In this document: piece by piece, positions 55,397 through 63,690 of the stretch
Layout: each line of letters starts with the position of its first letter
Numbering within the stretch: position 1 is the stretch's first letter
Assembly (NCBI RefSeq): GCF_947504215.1
Contig: NZ_CANNGO010000001.1
Coordinates: 310,001 to 374,000 of the forward strand
From: an uncultured Ruegeria sp.
Lineage (GTDB): Bacteria; Pseudomonadota; Alphaproteobacteria; Rhodobacterales; Rhodobacteraceae
Reading direction: 5' to 3'
Length of the DNA: 64,000 bases
Translations under genes and position numbers: made by a program
The notes under the pieces: model-generated
The model's input: only the letters and a program-made list of their open reading frames with translations
Databases searched by the model: none
Told to the model about the DNA's origin: nothing

Positions 55397-56480
55397 ACCG
55401 GTTCTCGACGCGTATCTTGAATTGAACATCGTGCTGGGGCTTTCGGCCGTGATCTGGCTGGCGGCGCGCGCCCTTCTGGCCCGCACATCCCTGCGATACG
55501 GATTTGTGGCGCAGCTTCGCACGCTTAAAGCCTTGTGTATCTGCGTGTTGATCAGCCCGCTATTGGCCCTTGCTGTTTCCGCGCTTGCCGCGTTTGCATG
55601 GCCCGGCCACGCAGTTGGTTTGGGCGATATCGCGGTGTCAGCATATTTGCGGGGCGAAATCGCAATGCCCGCAACTCAGTTCGAGGCACTGCTCAACACC
55701 CGCGAACGATGGGTCGATCTCGTCCTGTCCGGACATAATACAGCTGTGACTGTCACGCTGGCACTTCTGGCCGCTGTCGCCAGCCTGTTTGCTGCCCGCG
55801 CGATCCGCGACGCGCTGGCGATCCGAAATGCCGTCGCCAACAGTTTTCTTTGGCGTCGGTCCGCCAAGGTGGACATTCGCCTGTCAGATCGCATCACCAT
55901 TCCCTTTGCGGTGCGCGGATTGCGCCGTCGCCATGTGGTACTGCCCAGCCACCTTCTGGACACCCCGCGCGAGTTGCGGTTCGCCTTGGCGCATGAGTTT
56001 CAACATATCCGCGCCGGTGACGTTGAGTGGGAGCTAGGTTTCGAAATCCTGCGCCCGCTGCTGTTCTGGAATCCGGCGTACATGATGCTCAAATATCAGT
56101 TCGGTCGGTTGCGCGAATTGGCCTGCGACCAGTCAGTGGTCGCCCGCAAACGCATTGACGCCCGCGAATATACGACCTGCCTGCTGGATTATTGTGCCCG
56201 CACTGTCACGATGGGTCGCCCGCGCGTTTTGAATGTGGCTTTGGTCACCGGGGGCAAAGCCAAGCGCGTCCTACAGCAGCGTGTTATTGCCTTGACGGAC
56301 GCCCCACCTGTCTCGGCCCCTTTACCGGCCTTGTTCCTGGGGCTGACGTTGACGTTCGCCACGCTTCTTGCGCTGAGTGCCGCGTCGCTGCAACAGGCAG
56401 AGGATTGGAGCCATGATCGCCTGATGTTGTCGACAGTTGTGAATCTTGAACGGTTGGAGGCCCGTAATCAGGGCAATTGA
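55383..56480 (+). CDS. M56-family membrane metallopeptidase (BlaR1-like, no sensor domain)
   Basis: 365 residues. Hydrophobic helices at about 15-32, 45-70, 115-135 and 310-330 flank a cytoplasmic zinc-protease domain with H204-EFQ-H208 (ALAHEFQHIRAGDVEWE) and a downstream LREL-AC-DQ segment that supplies the third ligand. It lacks the C-terminal penicillin-binding sensor domain of BlaR1 (total length about 365 against about 600), so the inducing signal is unknown. It presumably inactivates the preceding BlaI-like repressor. Confidence 0.85.
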   Translation: MTAVKPVLDAYLELNIVLGLSAVIWLAARALLARTSLRYGFVAQLRTLKALCICVLISPLLALAVSALAAFAWPGHAVGLGDIAVSAYLRGEIAMPATQFEALLNTRERWVDLVLSGHNTAVTVTLALLAAVASLFAARAIRDALAIRNAVANSFLWRRSAKVDIRLSDRITIPFAVRGLRRRHVVLPSHLLDTPRELRFALAHEFQHIRAGDVEWELGFEILRPLLFWNPAYMMLKYQFGRLRELACDQSVVARKRIDAREYTTCLLDYCARTVTMGRPRVLNVALVTGGKAKRVLQQRVIALTDAPPVSAPLPALFLGLTLTFATLLALSAASLQQAEDWSHDRLMLSTVVNLERLEARNQGN

Positions 56481-56487
56481 CATGTGG

Positions 56488-57891
56488 TCACCAGCCACGA
56501 CGACCAAACAGAGACAGAATTCGCTTTTGGTCGGCAAACGGTTCGATTTCCGTAGGCCGCTCCAATCGTGACACGACACGCGCGACCAAAACCCAGCTTA
56601 TGGCGGCGAATATGACGCCTCCGAAAGCCTGCCCAAGAAGGACACCGGACGCCCCTGCCAGATAAGATCCGATGGTCGCGAACACCCAGGTTCCAATCGT
56701 GTGACGCCCCCAATTTATCCACGTGGAATAAACGGGATACCCAAGATTGTTAAAGCTGGCATTCGTGACAAAAATGACGCCGTTGAAAAAGGCGGCAAGC
56801 GCCAAAGGGCCACAGAACAGATAGATCAGAATCCGGGTTTCACCCTGCGCTGCGAACAGATCCGCGATTGGGCCGCGCAACAGGAACAAGATCGCGGCCA
56901 TCCCAAGCACATAGATGGCTGTAAACTTGATCCCAGCAAAGAAAGCCTCGCGGACCCGGTCGAATTTTTCGGCCCCGAAATTTTGCCCGATGATTGGCCC
57001 TATCGCGCCCGACAGGGCAAAAATGACGGAAAACGCCACGGGCAGCAGGCGTCCGATGACGGCCATTCCAGCCACCGCATCCGTGCCATAGTGAGCGATC
57101 TCGCGTACCACGATGGCGTTTCCGATGGGCGTGGCCACGTTGGTCAGGACGGCCGGTATCGCAATCGCCCGGACAGGTCGCAGGTCTGTTGCGACCTGCT
57201 TGAGGGACGGACGAGCGAACCCGCGGTGGACCCGCAATGCAGGCCATAACGCCGCCGCCAACATACAAATCCGCGCAAGAACCGACGCGATGGCGGCACC
57301 ATCCAGGCCTAGTCCAACAGCAAAGATCAAAATAGGGTCCAGCACAGCGTTCACCACGCCACCGTAGATGGTCGCCATCATAGATCGGCGCGCGTCACCA
57401 TGCGCCCGCAATACAGCCATGGACACCATCGCAAGCGACATCACCCACATGGTTGGTAAGATGATCGATACATACCGCGTGCCCAGTCTAAGCACCTCGC
57501 CTTCAGCGCCCAGAAGGGACAATAGGAAACTGATGTTCATCAAGACCAGAGCCGACGTGATCACCCCGACAATCAGCCCCAAAATAGCGACGCTCGAGGC
57601 ATAGTGACCCGCCTGCCTTGACCTGCCAGCCCCAAGCTCGCGCGCGACAAGCGCCCCAGCTGAAATGGACAGGCCAATGTTGATGGCGTTGGTAAAGAAT
57701 AACAGCGTTCCGGCGTAACCTACAGCCGCCGCCAGCGCGTCGTTCCCCAACATCGAGATAAAGACCATATCCACGAAGTCGACGGCGAAGATAGCCATCA
57801 GGCCAATACTGGTGGTCAGCGACATGCGCGTCACGTGGCGCATCAGGCTCCCACTTAGAAACACGGCCTCATGTTTTGACTCGTCTGCCAT
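56488..57891 (-). CDS. MATE-family efflux transporter
   Basis: 467 residues from ATG 57891 (the frame opens at 57924) with about twelve hydrophobic helices in two MatE repeats (about 30-190 and 250-410). Typical segments: VDFVDMVFISMLGNDALAA and GMAVIGRLLPVAFSVIFALS. It exports cationic drugs or metabolites by Na+ or H+ antiport. It is convergent with the M56 gene, 7 bp apart. Confidence 0.9.
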   Translation of the reverse strand: MADESKHEAVFLSGSLMRHVTRMSLTTSIGLMAIFAVDFVDMVFISMLGNDALAAAVGYAGTLLFFTNAINIGLSISAGALVARELGAGRSRQAGHYASSVAILGLIVGVITSALVLMNISFLLSLLGAEGEVLRLGTRYVSIILPTMWVMSLAMVSMAVLRAHGDARRSMMATIYGGVVNAVLDPILIFAVGLGLDGAAIASVLARICMLAAALWPALRVHRGFARPSLKQVATDLRPVRAIAIPAVLTNVATPIGNAIVVREIAHYGTDAVAGMAVIGRLLPVAFSVIFALSGAIGPIIGQNFGAEKFDRVREAFFAGIKFTAIYVLGMAAILFLLRGPIADLFAAQGETRILIYLFCGPLALAAFFNGVIFVTNASFNNLGYPVYSTWINWGRHTIGTWVFATIGSYLAGASGVLLGQAFGGVIFAAISWVLVARVVSRLERPTEIEPFADQKRILSLFGRRGW

Positions 57892-58005
57892 GGCCTGGGC
57901 CGCTCCTTCGCGCGCGCGCTGCATCTGTCACCGACAACCATCGCAGTATCCGAAGCACTCTGCGATTGGTTTTTTACGGGTTTTGAAGCGTTTATTGCTG
58001 TTCGA

Positions 58006-59100
58006 TCAAACAGCAGCAACGGATGTTACGCCGATCTGCGCCATTGCGATGCTGATCTCGTCGCTAAGAACGTCCCAAAGCTGCTGAAGCCCCGCTTCGC
58101 CTTCTGCCGCTATCGCGAATTGCATAATACGACCAAAGAACACAAAATCTGCGCCTTGGGCAATTGACTTCAGCACATCTTCACCAGATCGCAGACCGCT
58201 GTCGTAAAAAACTGGAAAGTCATCGCCCACGGATTTTCGGATATCAGACAGGGCCGAAAACGGTGCCGGTGCGCTATCCAGCTGTCGCGAGCCGTGGCTG
58301 GAGACCTGGATTGCATCCACGCCTGCGGTTTTCAGGGCAACGGCGTCTTCGGCATCAAGAACACCTTTCACTACAAGATTTCCCGACCACTTATCTCGCA
58401 GCCGCGCCAATGTTTCCCAATCGGCCTTAGCGCGACTTTCGGTTCGGTCGAACGCGTAGCCGTTCATTAGAAAATTGGCCATTTGCGGCTTACCATGAAG
58501 CAACGTGCTCAGAGACCAGCGGGGGTGCAACGCGAAATCCAGGAACTGCTTTGGGCCCAACCGGAAAGGCATTCGAAATCCGTGGCGTAGTTCGCGCGGG
58601 CGGCGTCCAACTTCGGGGACATCCACCGTGAGTACAAGCGTCTCATACCCGGCAGCCTTGGCACGATCTACAAGCTTGAATGTACCCGCGCCATCGCCGC
58701 TGAAATACAGCTGGAACCACGCGTTGCCCTGCGCCGTTTCGATCATCTCTTCCATGGGGGTTGAGGCAACGGTCGACACGCCCAGCGGCACAGAATACCG
58801 CGCGGCAAGGCGCGCCAGCATCAGATCTGCCCCTGGTGCCGAGAGATTGCACATACCCATAGGAGCAATGCCAAAAGGAAGCTTGGTGGCTTTCCCAAAT
58901 ACTGTGCTGACCAGTGACCTTTTGCTGACATCCCGAAGGATGCGTGGGCGTAGAGTTATGGCGTCCAGCGCAGCGCGATTACGCGCCGCGCCCATTTCTG
59001 CCCCGGCTGAGCCATCGATATAATCGAACACCATCCACGGCAAACGCCGCCGCGCCAGGCGGCGAGCGTCTTCTGCGCAGTGGATAGCGCTTGATGCCAT
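58006..59100 (-). CDS. slcD: FMN-dependent alpha-hydroxy-acid dehydrogenase, candidate sulfolactate dehydrogenase SlcD
   Basis: 364 residues with the (beta/alpha)8 FMN fold: RRRLPWMVFDYIDGSAG, LPFGIAPMGMCNLSAPGAD, LVLTVDVPEVGRRPRELRHG, IQVSSHGSRQLDSAP (catalytic His) and FYDSGLRSGEDVLKSIAQGA then FVFFGR. The family oxidises L-2-hydroxy acids. The gene is the last of the DHPS operon and its ATG overlaps the comE stop (TAATG), so the likely substrate is sulfolactate, giving sulfopyruvate for ComDE. (R)-sulfolactate has the spatial arrangement of L-lactate, which fits the family's stereospecificity. The substrate is inferred, not proven. Confidence 0.75.
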   Translation of the reverse strand: MASSAIHCAEDARRLARRRLPWMVFDYIDGSAGAEMGAARNRAALDAITLRPRILRDVSKRSLVSTVFGKATKLPFGIAPMGMCNLSAPGADLMLARLAARYSVPLGVSTVASTPMEEMIETAQGNAWFQLYFSGDGAGTFKLVDRAKAAGYETLVLTVDVPEVGRRPRELRHGFRMPFRLGPKQFLDFALHPRWSLSTLLHGKPQMANFLMNGYAFDRTESRAKADWETLARLRDKWSGNLVVKGVLDAEDAVALKTAGVDAIQVSSHGSRQLDSAPAPFSALSDIRKSVGDDFPVFYDSGLRSGEDVLKSIAQGADFVFFGRIMQFAIAAEGEAGLQQLWDVLSDEISIAMAQIGVTSVAAV

Positions 59101-59654
59101 TACGCCTGAACGGCCTTCATGAACCGGTCACGGATGACCACCGGATCCATAGTGATGACGGGCATCTTGGCATTACCGCTTTCGCATTTGCTGACGATGA
59201 TGGTCATCTGCTTGGCGTCCAGCGCGTCTTGCAGCACGCGACCCGTATCTTCGGCTGCGCATTCGATTACACGCTCGCACCCGGCGGCCTCGGCCATTTT
59301 GGTCAGCGAGGTTTTCTGTCCGGCATAGGTCGGCTGGTCGCCAGTCGAACCGTAAGAGCCATTGTCGATGATCAACAGAATGTAGTTGTCAGCCACGTTG
59401 TTGGCGATGGTAGGCAGCGTGCCGAGGTTGGTCAGGATCGAGCCATCGCCGTCGATGACAATAACCGGTTTCGGTTGTGACAGGGCAAGACCCAGACCGA
59501 TGCTCGACGCCAATCCCATGGTGCCCAACATGTAGAAGTTGGTGGGTTGATCGTCGATCGCGTGCAATTCCTGGCTGGGGATGCCGATGTTACAGACAAC
59601 CAGTTGATCACGCAGGATCGGGGCGATTTCCTTCAGAATTTCAGATCGGATCAT
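59100..59654 (-). CDS. comE: Sulfopyruvate decarboxylase beta subunit
   Basis: 184 residues from ATG 59654. It carries the thiamine-diphosphate-binding half: VIVIDGDGSILTNLGTLPTI with GDG at 69-71, followed by ANN and DNGSYGSTGDQP, the conserved Asn-Gly of the cofactor site. With ComD it decarboxylates sulfopyruvate to sulfoacetaldehyde. The start overlaps the comD stop (ATGA), and the stop overlaps the next start. Confidence 0.93.
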   Translation of the reverse strand: MIRSEILKEIAPILRDQLVVCNIGIPSQELHAIDDQPTNFYMLGTMGLASSIGLGLALSQPKPVIVIDGDGSILTNLGTLPTIANNVADNYILLIIDNGSYGSTGDQPTYAGQKTSLTKMAEAAGCERVIECAAEDTGRVLQDALDAKQMTIIVSKCESGNAKMPVITMDPVVIRDRFMKAVQA

Positions 59655-60157
59655 TGGTCGCCGTAGCCTCCCCAGAAATTGGCATCGGTCAGAATTGCGA
59701 CCGGTTTGTTGCACATGAACGTATATTTCAGGATCGCGTCCAACTCCTCGACATCCGCCTTATGGTGGAAGTGGTAGGTCGGGATATTCATTTGCGCCAA
59801 CAGTGCCTTGGTGTGCACCGCCATCTCGACCTGACAGGCCACTGGTTCCCGCAGTTCACCGCGATAAGAGATCAGCATGGGCAGCGGCATACGGTAGTAC
59901 TGGATCAATGTTGCCAGCGTGTTGATGGTCACGCCGATGGCAGTGTTTTGCATGATGATGGCCGGGCGCTTGCCGCCCATCCATGCACCGGCGCACAAGC
60001 CCATCCCCTCGTCTTCCTTGTTGGACGGGATGTGAAAAATATCATCATGCGCATCGATTTCTTCGATCACGCCAGCCAGCTGTTTGCACGGTACGGTGGT
60101 GACGAACGAGATATCATTCGCAACCAGATCGTCGGTGATCTTTTTGTCTATGTTCAT
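59651..60157 (-). CDS. comD: Sulfopyruvate decarboxylase alpha subunit
   Basis: 168 residues corresponding to the pyrimidine-binding half of a ThDP enzyme: VPCKQLAGVIEEIDAHDDIF, PSNKEDEGMGLCAGAWMGGK (catalytic Glu) and QNTAIGVTINTLATLIQYY. It lies 48 bp after the universal stress protein gene. In methanogens ComDE makes coenzyme M; in roseobacters the same enzyme degrades sulfolactate. Confidence 0.93.
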   Translation of the reverse strand: MNIDKKITDDLVANDISFVTTVPCKQLAGVIEEIDAHDDIFHIPSNKEDEGMGLCAGAWMGGKRPAIIMQNTAIGVTINTLATLIQYYRMPLPMLISYRGELREPVACQVEMAVHTKALLAQMNIPTYHFHHKADVEELDAILKYTFMCNKPVAILTDANFWGGYGDQ

Positions 60158-60205
60158 TTCCGATCAGTCAGTCCTGTTTGGGGCGCCTGGGGCGCGATTG
60201 AGAGT

Positions 60206-60616
60206 TCAGATCCTGCGATGCACATGCACGGCGCAGGTTGCGTGGCGGACGACCCGCGACGCGGTCGAGCCCAGAAAATAGTCGCTGAGACCCGGCTTAT
60301 GCGAGCCGATGACAATGCAATCAACACCATTGGTATCTGCATAATCGATGATCGTACGCGCGGTGTGACCTTTCACAATTTCCGAATTCACACCTTCGAG
60401 ACCCTCGACCTTAGCCAGCAGTTGCCGGCGTGCGCGTTCAAAACCTTCGGCGACGGCAGACTTATCAAGATAGGCGCTGACCGATCCCTGTGGCATCTCG
60501 TAAACATGCAAGGCCATTATCTGGGCCCCGTCTTCAGACAGGGCACGGGCAACTTCCAGGGTGTGCTGAGAAATACCATGGTCCAGCGCCATCGGAACAA
60601 GAACTTTTTTGTACAT
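60206..60616 (-). CDS. UspA-family universal stress protein of the DHPS operon
   Basis: 136 residues from ATG 60616. Start MYKKVLVPMALDHG, ATP-binding type loop VIGSHKPGLSDYFLGSTASR and the final strand ATCAVHVHRR. TRAP transporter operons often encode such a protein; in Halomonas, TeaD of this family regulates the ectoine transporter TeaABC. A similar role for HpsKLM is an inference. It lies 23 bp after hpsP. Confidence 0.85.
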   Translation of the reverse strand: MYKKVLVPMALDHGISQHTLEVARALSEDGAQIMALHVYEMPQGSVSAYLDKSAVAEGFERARRQLLAKVEGLEGVNSEIVKGHTARTIIDYADTNGVDCIVIGSHKPGLSDYFLGSTASRVVRHATCAVHVHRRI

Positions 60617-60639
60617 GACTGCCTCCAATTCTGCAGGGA

Positions 60640-61620
60640 TTACTCCCAGGGGTTTAGGATTACTTTCGGTGCGGCAACAGCACCTATTCGCAGATCGCGA
60701 AAAGCTTGCGCACCTTCTGACAACCCACGCATTTCAGTCCAATTCAGCGCCCCAAGTCGACCGTCAAAGATGGCCTGTGCGGTGTCGCGGAAGTCTTGGG
60801 ACGTATAGGTATAGGTACCAATAAACGTAATCTCTTGCAGGGTCATTCGCCGAACGTCCAACCCGCCAGTGTCTTCGCCCAGACCGACATGTGCCATGAC
60901 GCCGCCGGGTTTGGTGTGGGCCGAAGCCACTGCGCGGGTCGCGGCATATCCCACCGCGTCAATCACCAGTGAAAACTCTCCGGTCGGGATTTCCACCACA
61001 TTGAACGAACCCAGTGCGCGCAGATAGTCGCTGCGCAGCGCATTCGGCTCAGCAACGGTCACGTCATCGACATCCATTGCCCCAAGGGCCAGCGCGGCGG
61101 CCAGCCCTATCGCGCCGCCGCCGATCACCAGCGCGCGTCGATTGGTGGCGGGGTGCAGGGCTTCGATCGCCAAACGCACGGCATGCCAACTGACGGCCAA
61201 TGGCTCGGCCAGTGCGGCTTTGGCCAGCGGGACATCTTCGGGTACCTCGACCAGATTGCTGTCTGGTATTGAAACGAACTGCGCAAAAGCGCCTTCTCTG
61301 GGTGGCATCGAGATAATCTGACGATTGGAACAGAGGTTTTCGCGTTTTGATACGCATGCAGGGCATGTGCCACAGGTTACCAACGGGTTGATCGTTACGC
61401 GCGTACCATCCCGAGGGCCACTGGAAACAATACCGGCTGCTTCGTGGCCCAGGATCAGCGGCGCGGGTCGCCGTTCATCATGCCCAAGATAGGCGTGCAT
61501 GTCCGATCCACAGATACCGGATGCCTCGACGCGTACCAGGCATTCTCCGATACCGGGGACAGCATCAGGGACATCCGCAAACGACAAATGTTCGACACCG
61601 TTGTAGACCAGCGCTTTCAT
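60640..61620 (-). CDS. hpsP: Zinc-dependent alcohol dehydrogenase HpsP, DHPS 2-dehydrogenase
   Basis: 326 residues from ATG 61620, an MDR-family dehydrogenase. The catalytic zinc site uses C37 (GICGSDMHAYLG) and H59-E60 (LGHEAAG); the structural zinc site uses C83, C86, C89 and C97. The Rossmann motif is VIGGGAIGLAAALALG. In the roseobacter pathway HpsO and HpsP together interconvert (S)- and (R)-dihydroxypropanesulfonate through the 2-oxo form. The start overlaps the hpsO stop (ATGA). Assignment to HpsP rests on the neighbours. Confidence 0.85.
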   Translation of the reverse strand: MKALVYNGVEHLSFADVPDAVPGIGECLVRVEASGICGSDMHAYLGHDERRPAPLILGHEAAGIVSSGPRDGTRVTINPLVTCGTCPACVSKRENLCSNRQIISMPPREGAFAQFVSIPDSNLVEVPEDVPLAKAALAEPLAVSWHAVRLAIEALHPATNRRALVIGGGAIGLAAALALGAMDVDDVTVAEPNALRSDYLRALGSFNVVEIPTGEFSLVIDAVGYAATRAVASAHTKPGGVMAHVGLGEDTGGLDVRRMTLQEITFIGTYTYTSQDFRDTAQAIFDGRLGALNWTEMRGLSEGAQAFRDLRIGAVAAPKVILNPWE

Positions 61621-62378
61621 TTCGCGGTGAACCCTCCGTCGACCATTAGAACCTGACCCGTCACATAATCCGATGCTATTGAACACAAAAACAAGATCGG
61701 GCCGTCGATATCTTCCATGCGCCCGTTTCGCTGGATGCACGTCTGTTTTGCGTTACGGGTGGCGCGTTCGGGGTCATCGAACACGGCCTGCGTCAACTCG
61801 GTTGGAAAGAACCCCGGCCCAATCGCGTTGGCGGTGATCCCATGCGGCGACCATGCTTCGGCCATTGCCCGGGTCAATTGCCCAATGCCAGCCTTTGTCG
61901 CGCCATAGGCAATTCCGTTGGGAAAGGCGCGCGTTGTCTGCAATGAAGCAAAGTTGACAATCCGCCCCCACCCTCGGGTTTTCATCGCGGGCACCATAGC
62001 CCGGCTTAGAAAGAACGGAGCGCTGAGGTTAAGCCCCATCGTGGCATCCCATCCCTCATCCGTTACATCGTCTGCCGCTTCCCGGGTATTCACCCCCGCC
62101 GCGTGGACGATAATGTCCGGTGGTCCGAATTTGGCTGAAACCTCAGCAACGAGTGCATCCGTATTTGACCGATCAGCAACATCTCCCGTGACGGAAGAAG
62201 CGTTACCGCCAATTTCGGCGCACAGCTGTTCAAGCGCATCAACCCGACGCGCCACACCAACAACTTGCGCCCCAGCCGCCGCCAAAACCTTCGCCACGCG
62301 CCGCCCCAAACCCGAGCTTGCACCAGTTACGCAAGCGACCCGGCCCGTTAGATCAAATAACGTACGTGGGTCATCCAT
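61617..62378 (-). CDS. hpsO: Short-chain dehydrogenase HpsO, DHPS 2-dehydrogenase
   Basis: 253 residues, classical SDR. Cofactor loop T18-GASSGLG25, N117, catalytic S145 (NFASLQTTRAF), Y158 and K162 (YGATKAG), and the C-terminal TGQVLMVDGGF typical of this class. It would oxidise or reduce at C2 of DHPS. It overlaps hpsN by 8 bp and hpsP by 4 bp. Confidence 0.87.
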   Translation of the reverse strand: MDDPRTLFDLTGRVACVTGASSGLGRRVAKVLAAAGAQVVGVARRVDALEQLCAEIGGNASSVTGDVADRSNTDALVAEVSAKFGPPDIIVHAAGVNTREAADDVTDEGWDATMGLNLSAPFFLSRAMVPAMKTRGWGRIVNFASLQTTRAFPNGIAYGATKAGIGQLTRAMAEAWSPHGITANAIGPGFFPTELTQAVFDDPERATRNAKQTCIQRNGRMEDIDGPILFLCSIASDYVTGQVLMVDGGFTAK

Positions 62379-63687
62379 CGGCTGTCAGGTCAAACTGTTC
62401 GTCCGGGAAGTACTTGGCAAGACGCACATCAGCTGCCCTAGCGTGACCCTCCATCCCTTCAAGGCGCGAGATGCGCGCCGTCGCCACAGCAATAGATTTC
62501 GATCCTTCGCGCGTTGCGCGCTGCCAGGTGACGATTTTCATGTATTTGTGAACGCTCAGTCCACCTGTGTAGCTGGCCGCACCTGATGTCGGCAGTACAT
62601 GGTTGGTGCCTGTGGCCTTGTCGCCGTAAGAAACGGTGGTTTCCTCACCCAGAAACAGCGATCCATAGCAAGTAAGTCGCCCAAGCCACCAATCCAGATC
62701 CTCGGCCTGAACCGTCAGGTGTTCGGGCGCGTACTCATCCGAACACGCCGCCATTTCTTCGCGATCCGAACAGACAATGACCTCGGCATAGTCGCGCCAC
62801 GCCGCAAAGGCGTTTTCGCGGTTCAGTTCGGGCAAATCGTCGATCAGGGTCGGAACCAAGGACATGACTTTTTCAGCCAATCCCCGATCATCCGTCACCA
62901 GCCAGACTGGCGAGTTGTATCCATGTTCGGCCTGACTGACCAGATCCGTGGCCACCACGTGCGCATCTGACGAGGAATCCGCGAGGATCAAACTGTCGGT
63001 CGGACCCGCAATCATATCGATCCCGACCGTGCCATAGAGGATGCGCTTGGCCTCGGCCACGAATTGGTTGCCCGGTCCGACAAGGATATTTGCGCGCGGC
63101 AGACCAAAGAGACCATAGGTCATCGCGGCAACACCCTGTACACCGCCCATAGCCAGAATGCTGTCAGCCCCGCAAATATGCGCGGCATAGACAATCGCAG
63201 GCGCGACGCCTTCACCGGGACGTGGCGGAGAACAAGCCGTGATGTGGCGACATCCGGCCACCTTGGCCGTTGTCACCGTCATGATCGCACTTGCGATGTG
63301 GCTATAGCGACCACCCGGAACATAGCACCCTGCCGCGTCGACCGGGATGGCTTTTTGACCAGCCACAAAGCCCGGAACGATTTCCATCTCAACATCGGAC
63401 ACAGTCGCCTTCTGCGTCTCTGCAAACCGGCGCACATTGTCGTGGGCAAAGCGGATATCAGCTTTCAGCTTTTCCGGAACCAACGCGCAGGCGGCTTCGA
63501 TTTCTTCGGCGGTCATCAGAACATTGCCGTCGAATTTGTCGAACTTCACCGCATATTCAAGGGCTTTGGCATCCCCCCCCCCTTCGATGTCAGCCAGGAT
63601 GGTCTTGACCGTCTCATGCACCTCGGAAGCATGGGTTTGCGGGGTAAGAGTTGCCTTTTTAAGGTAGTCACGCGGCATATTCAGCAA
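62371..63687 (-). CDS. hpsN: HpsN, (R)-DHPS dehydrogenase forming sulfolactate (HisD family)
   Basis: 438 residues of the histidinol dehydrogenase family. Zinc ligands are seen at Q252, H255 (SQAEHGY), D356 (SYGDKATG) and H415 (EGHARAAD); catalytic E322-H323 (YAPEHL). It carries out a four-electron oxidation of (R)-DHPS to (R)-sulfolactate with NAD+. Its place between hpsO and a TRAP permease gene, away from any his gene, supports HpsN over HisD. A run of ten G in the coding strand (63573-63582, encoding Gly36-38) is unusual. ATG 63678 is an alternative start. Confidence 0.9.
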   Translation of the reverse strand: MLNMPRDYLKKATLTPQTHASEVHETVKTILADIEGGGDAKALEYAVKFDKFDGNVLMTAEEIEAACALVPEKLKADIRFAHDNVRRFAETQKATVSDVEMEIVPGFVAGQKAIPVDAAGCYVPGGRYSHIASAIMTVTTAKVAGCRHITACSPPRPGEGVAPAIVYAAHICGADSILAMGGVQGVAAMTYGLFGLPRANILVGPGNQFVAEAKRILYGTVGIDMIAGPTDSLILADSSSDAHVVATDLVSQAEHGYNSPVWLVTDDRGLAEKVMSLVPTLIDDLPELNRENAFAAWRDYAEVIVCSDREEMAACSDEYAPEHLTVQAEDLDWWLGRLTCYGSLFLGEETTVSYGDKATGTNHVLPTSGAASYTGGLSVHKYMKIVTWQRATREGSKSIAVATARISRLEGMEGHARAADVRLAKYFPDEQFDLTADG

Positions 63688-63690
63688 GTC

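Noticed and set aside
59477..60808. A 443-codon plus-strand frame opposite comE, comD, the UspA gene and hpsP
   Set aside because: It crosses four well-supported genes on the other strand and has no family character.
62371..63687. The HisD-family gene as histidinol dehydrogenase of histidine synthesis
   Set aside because: No his gene is near, and its neighbours (TRAP permease, SDR, zinc dehydrogenase, comDE) match the DHPS operon.
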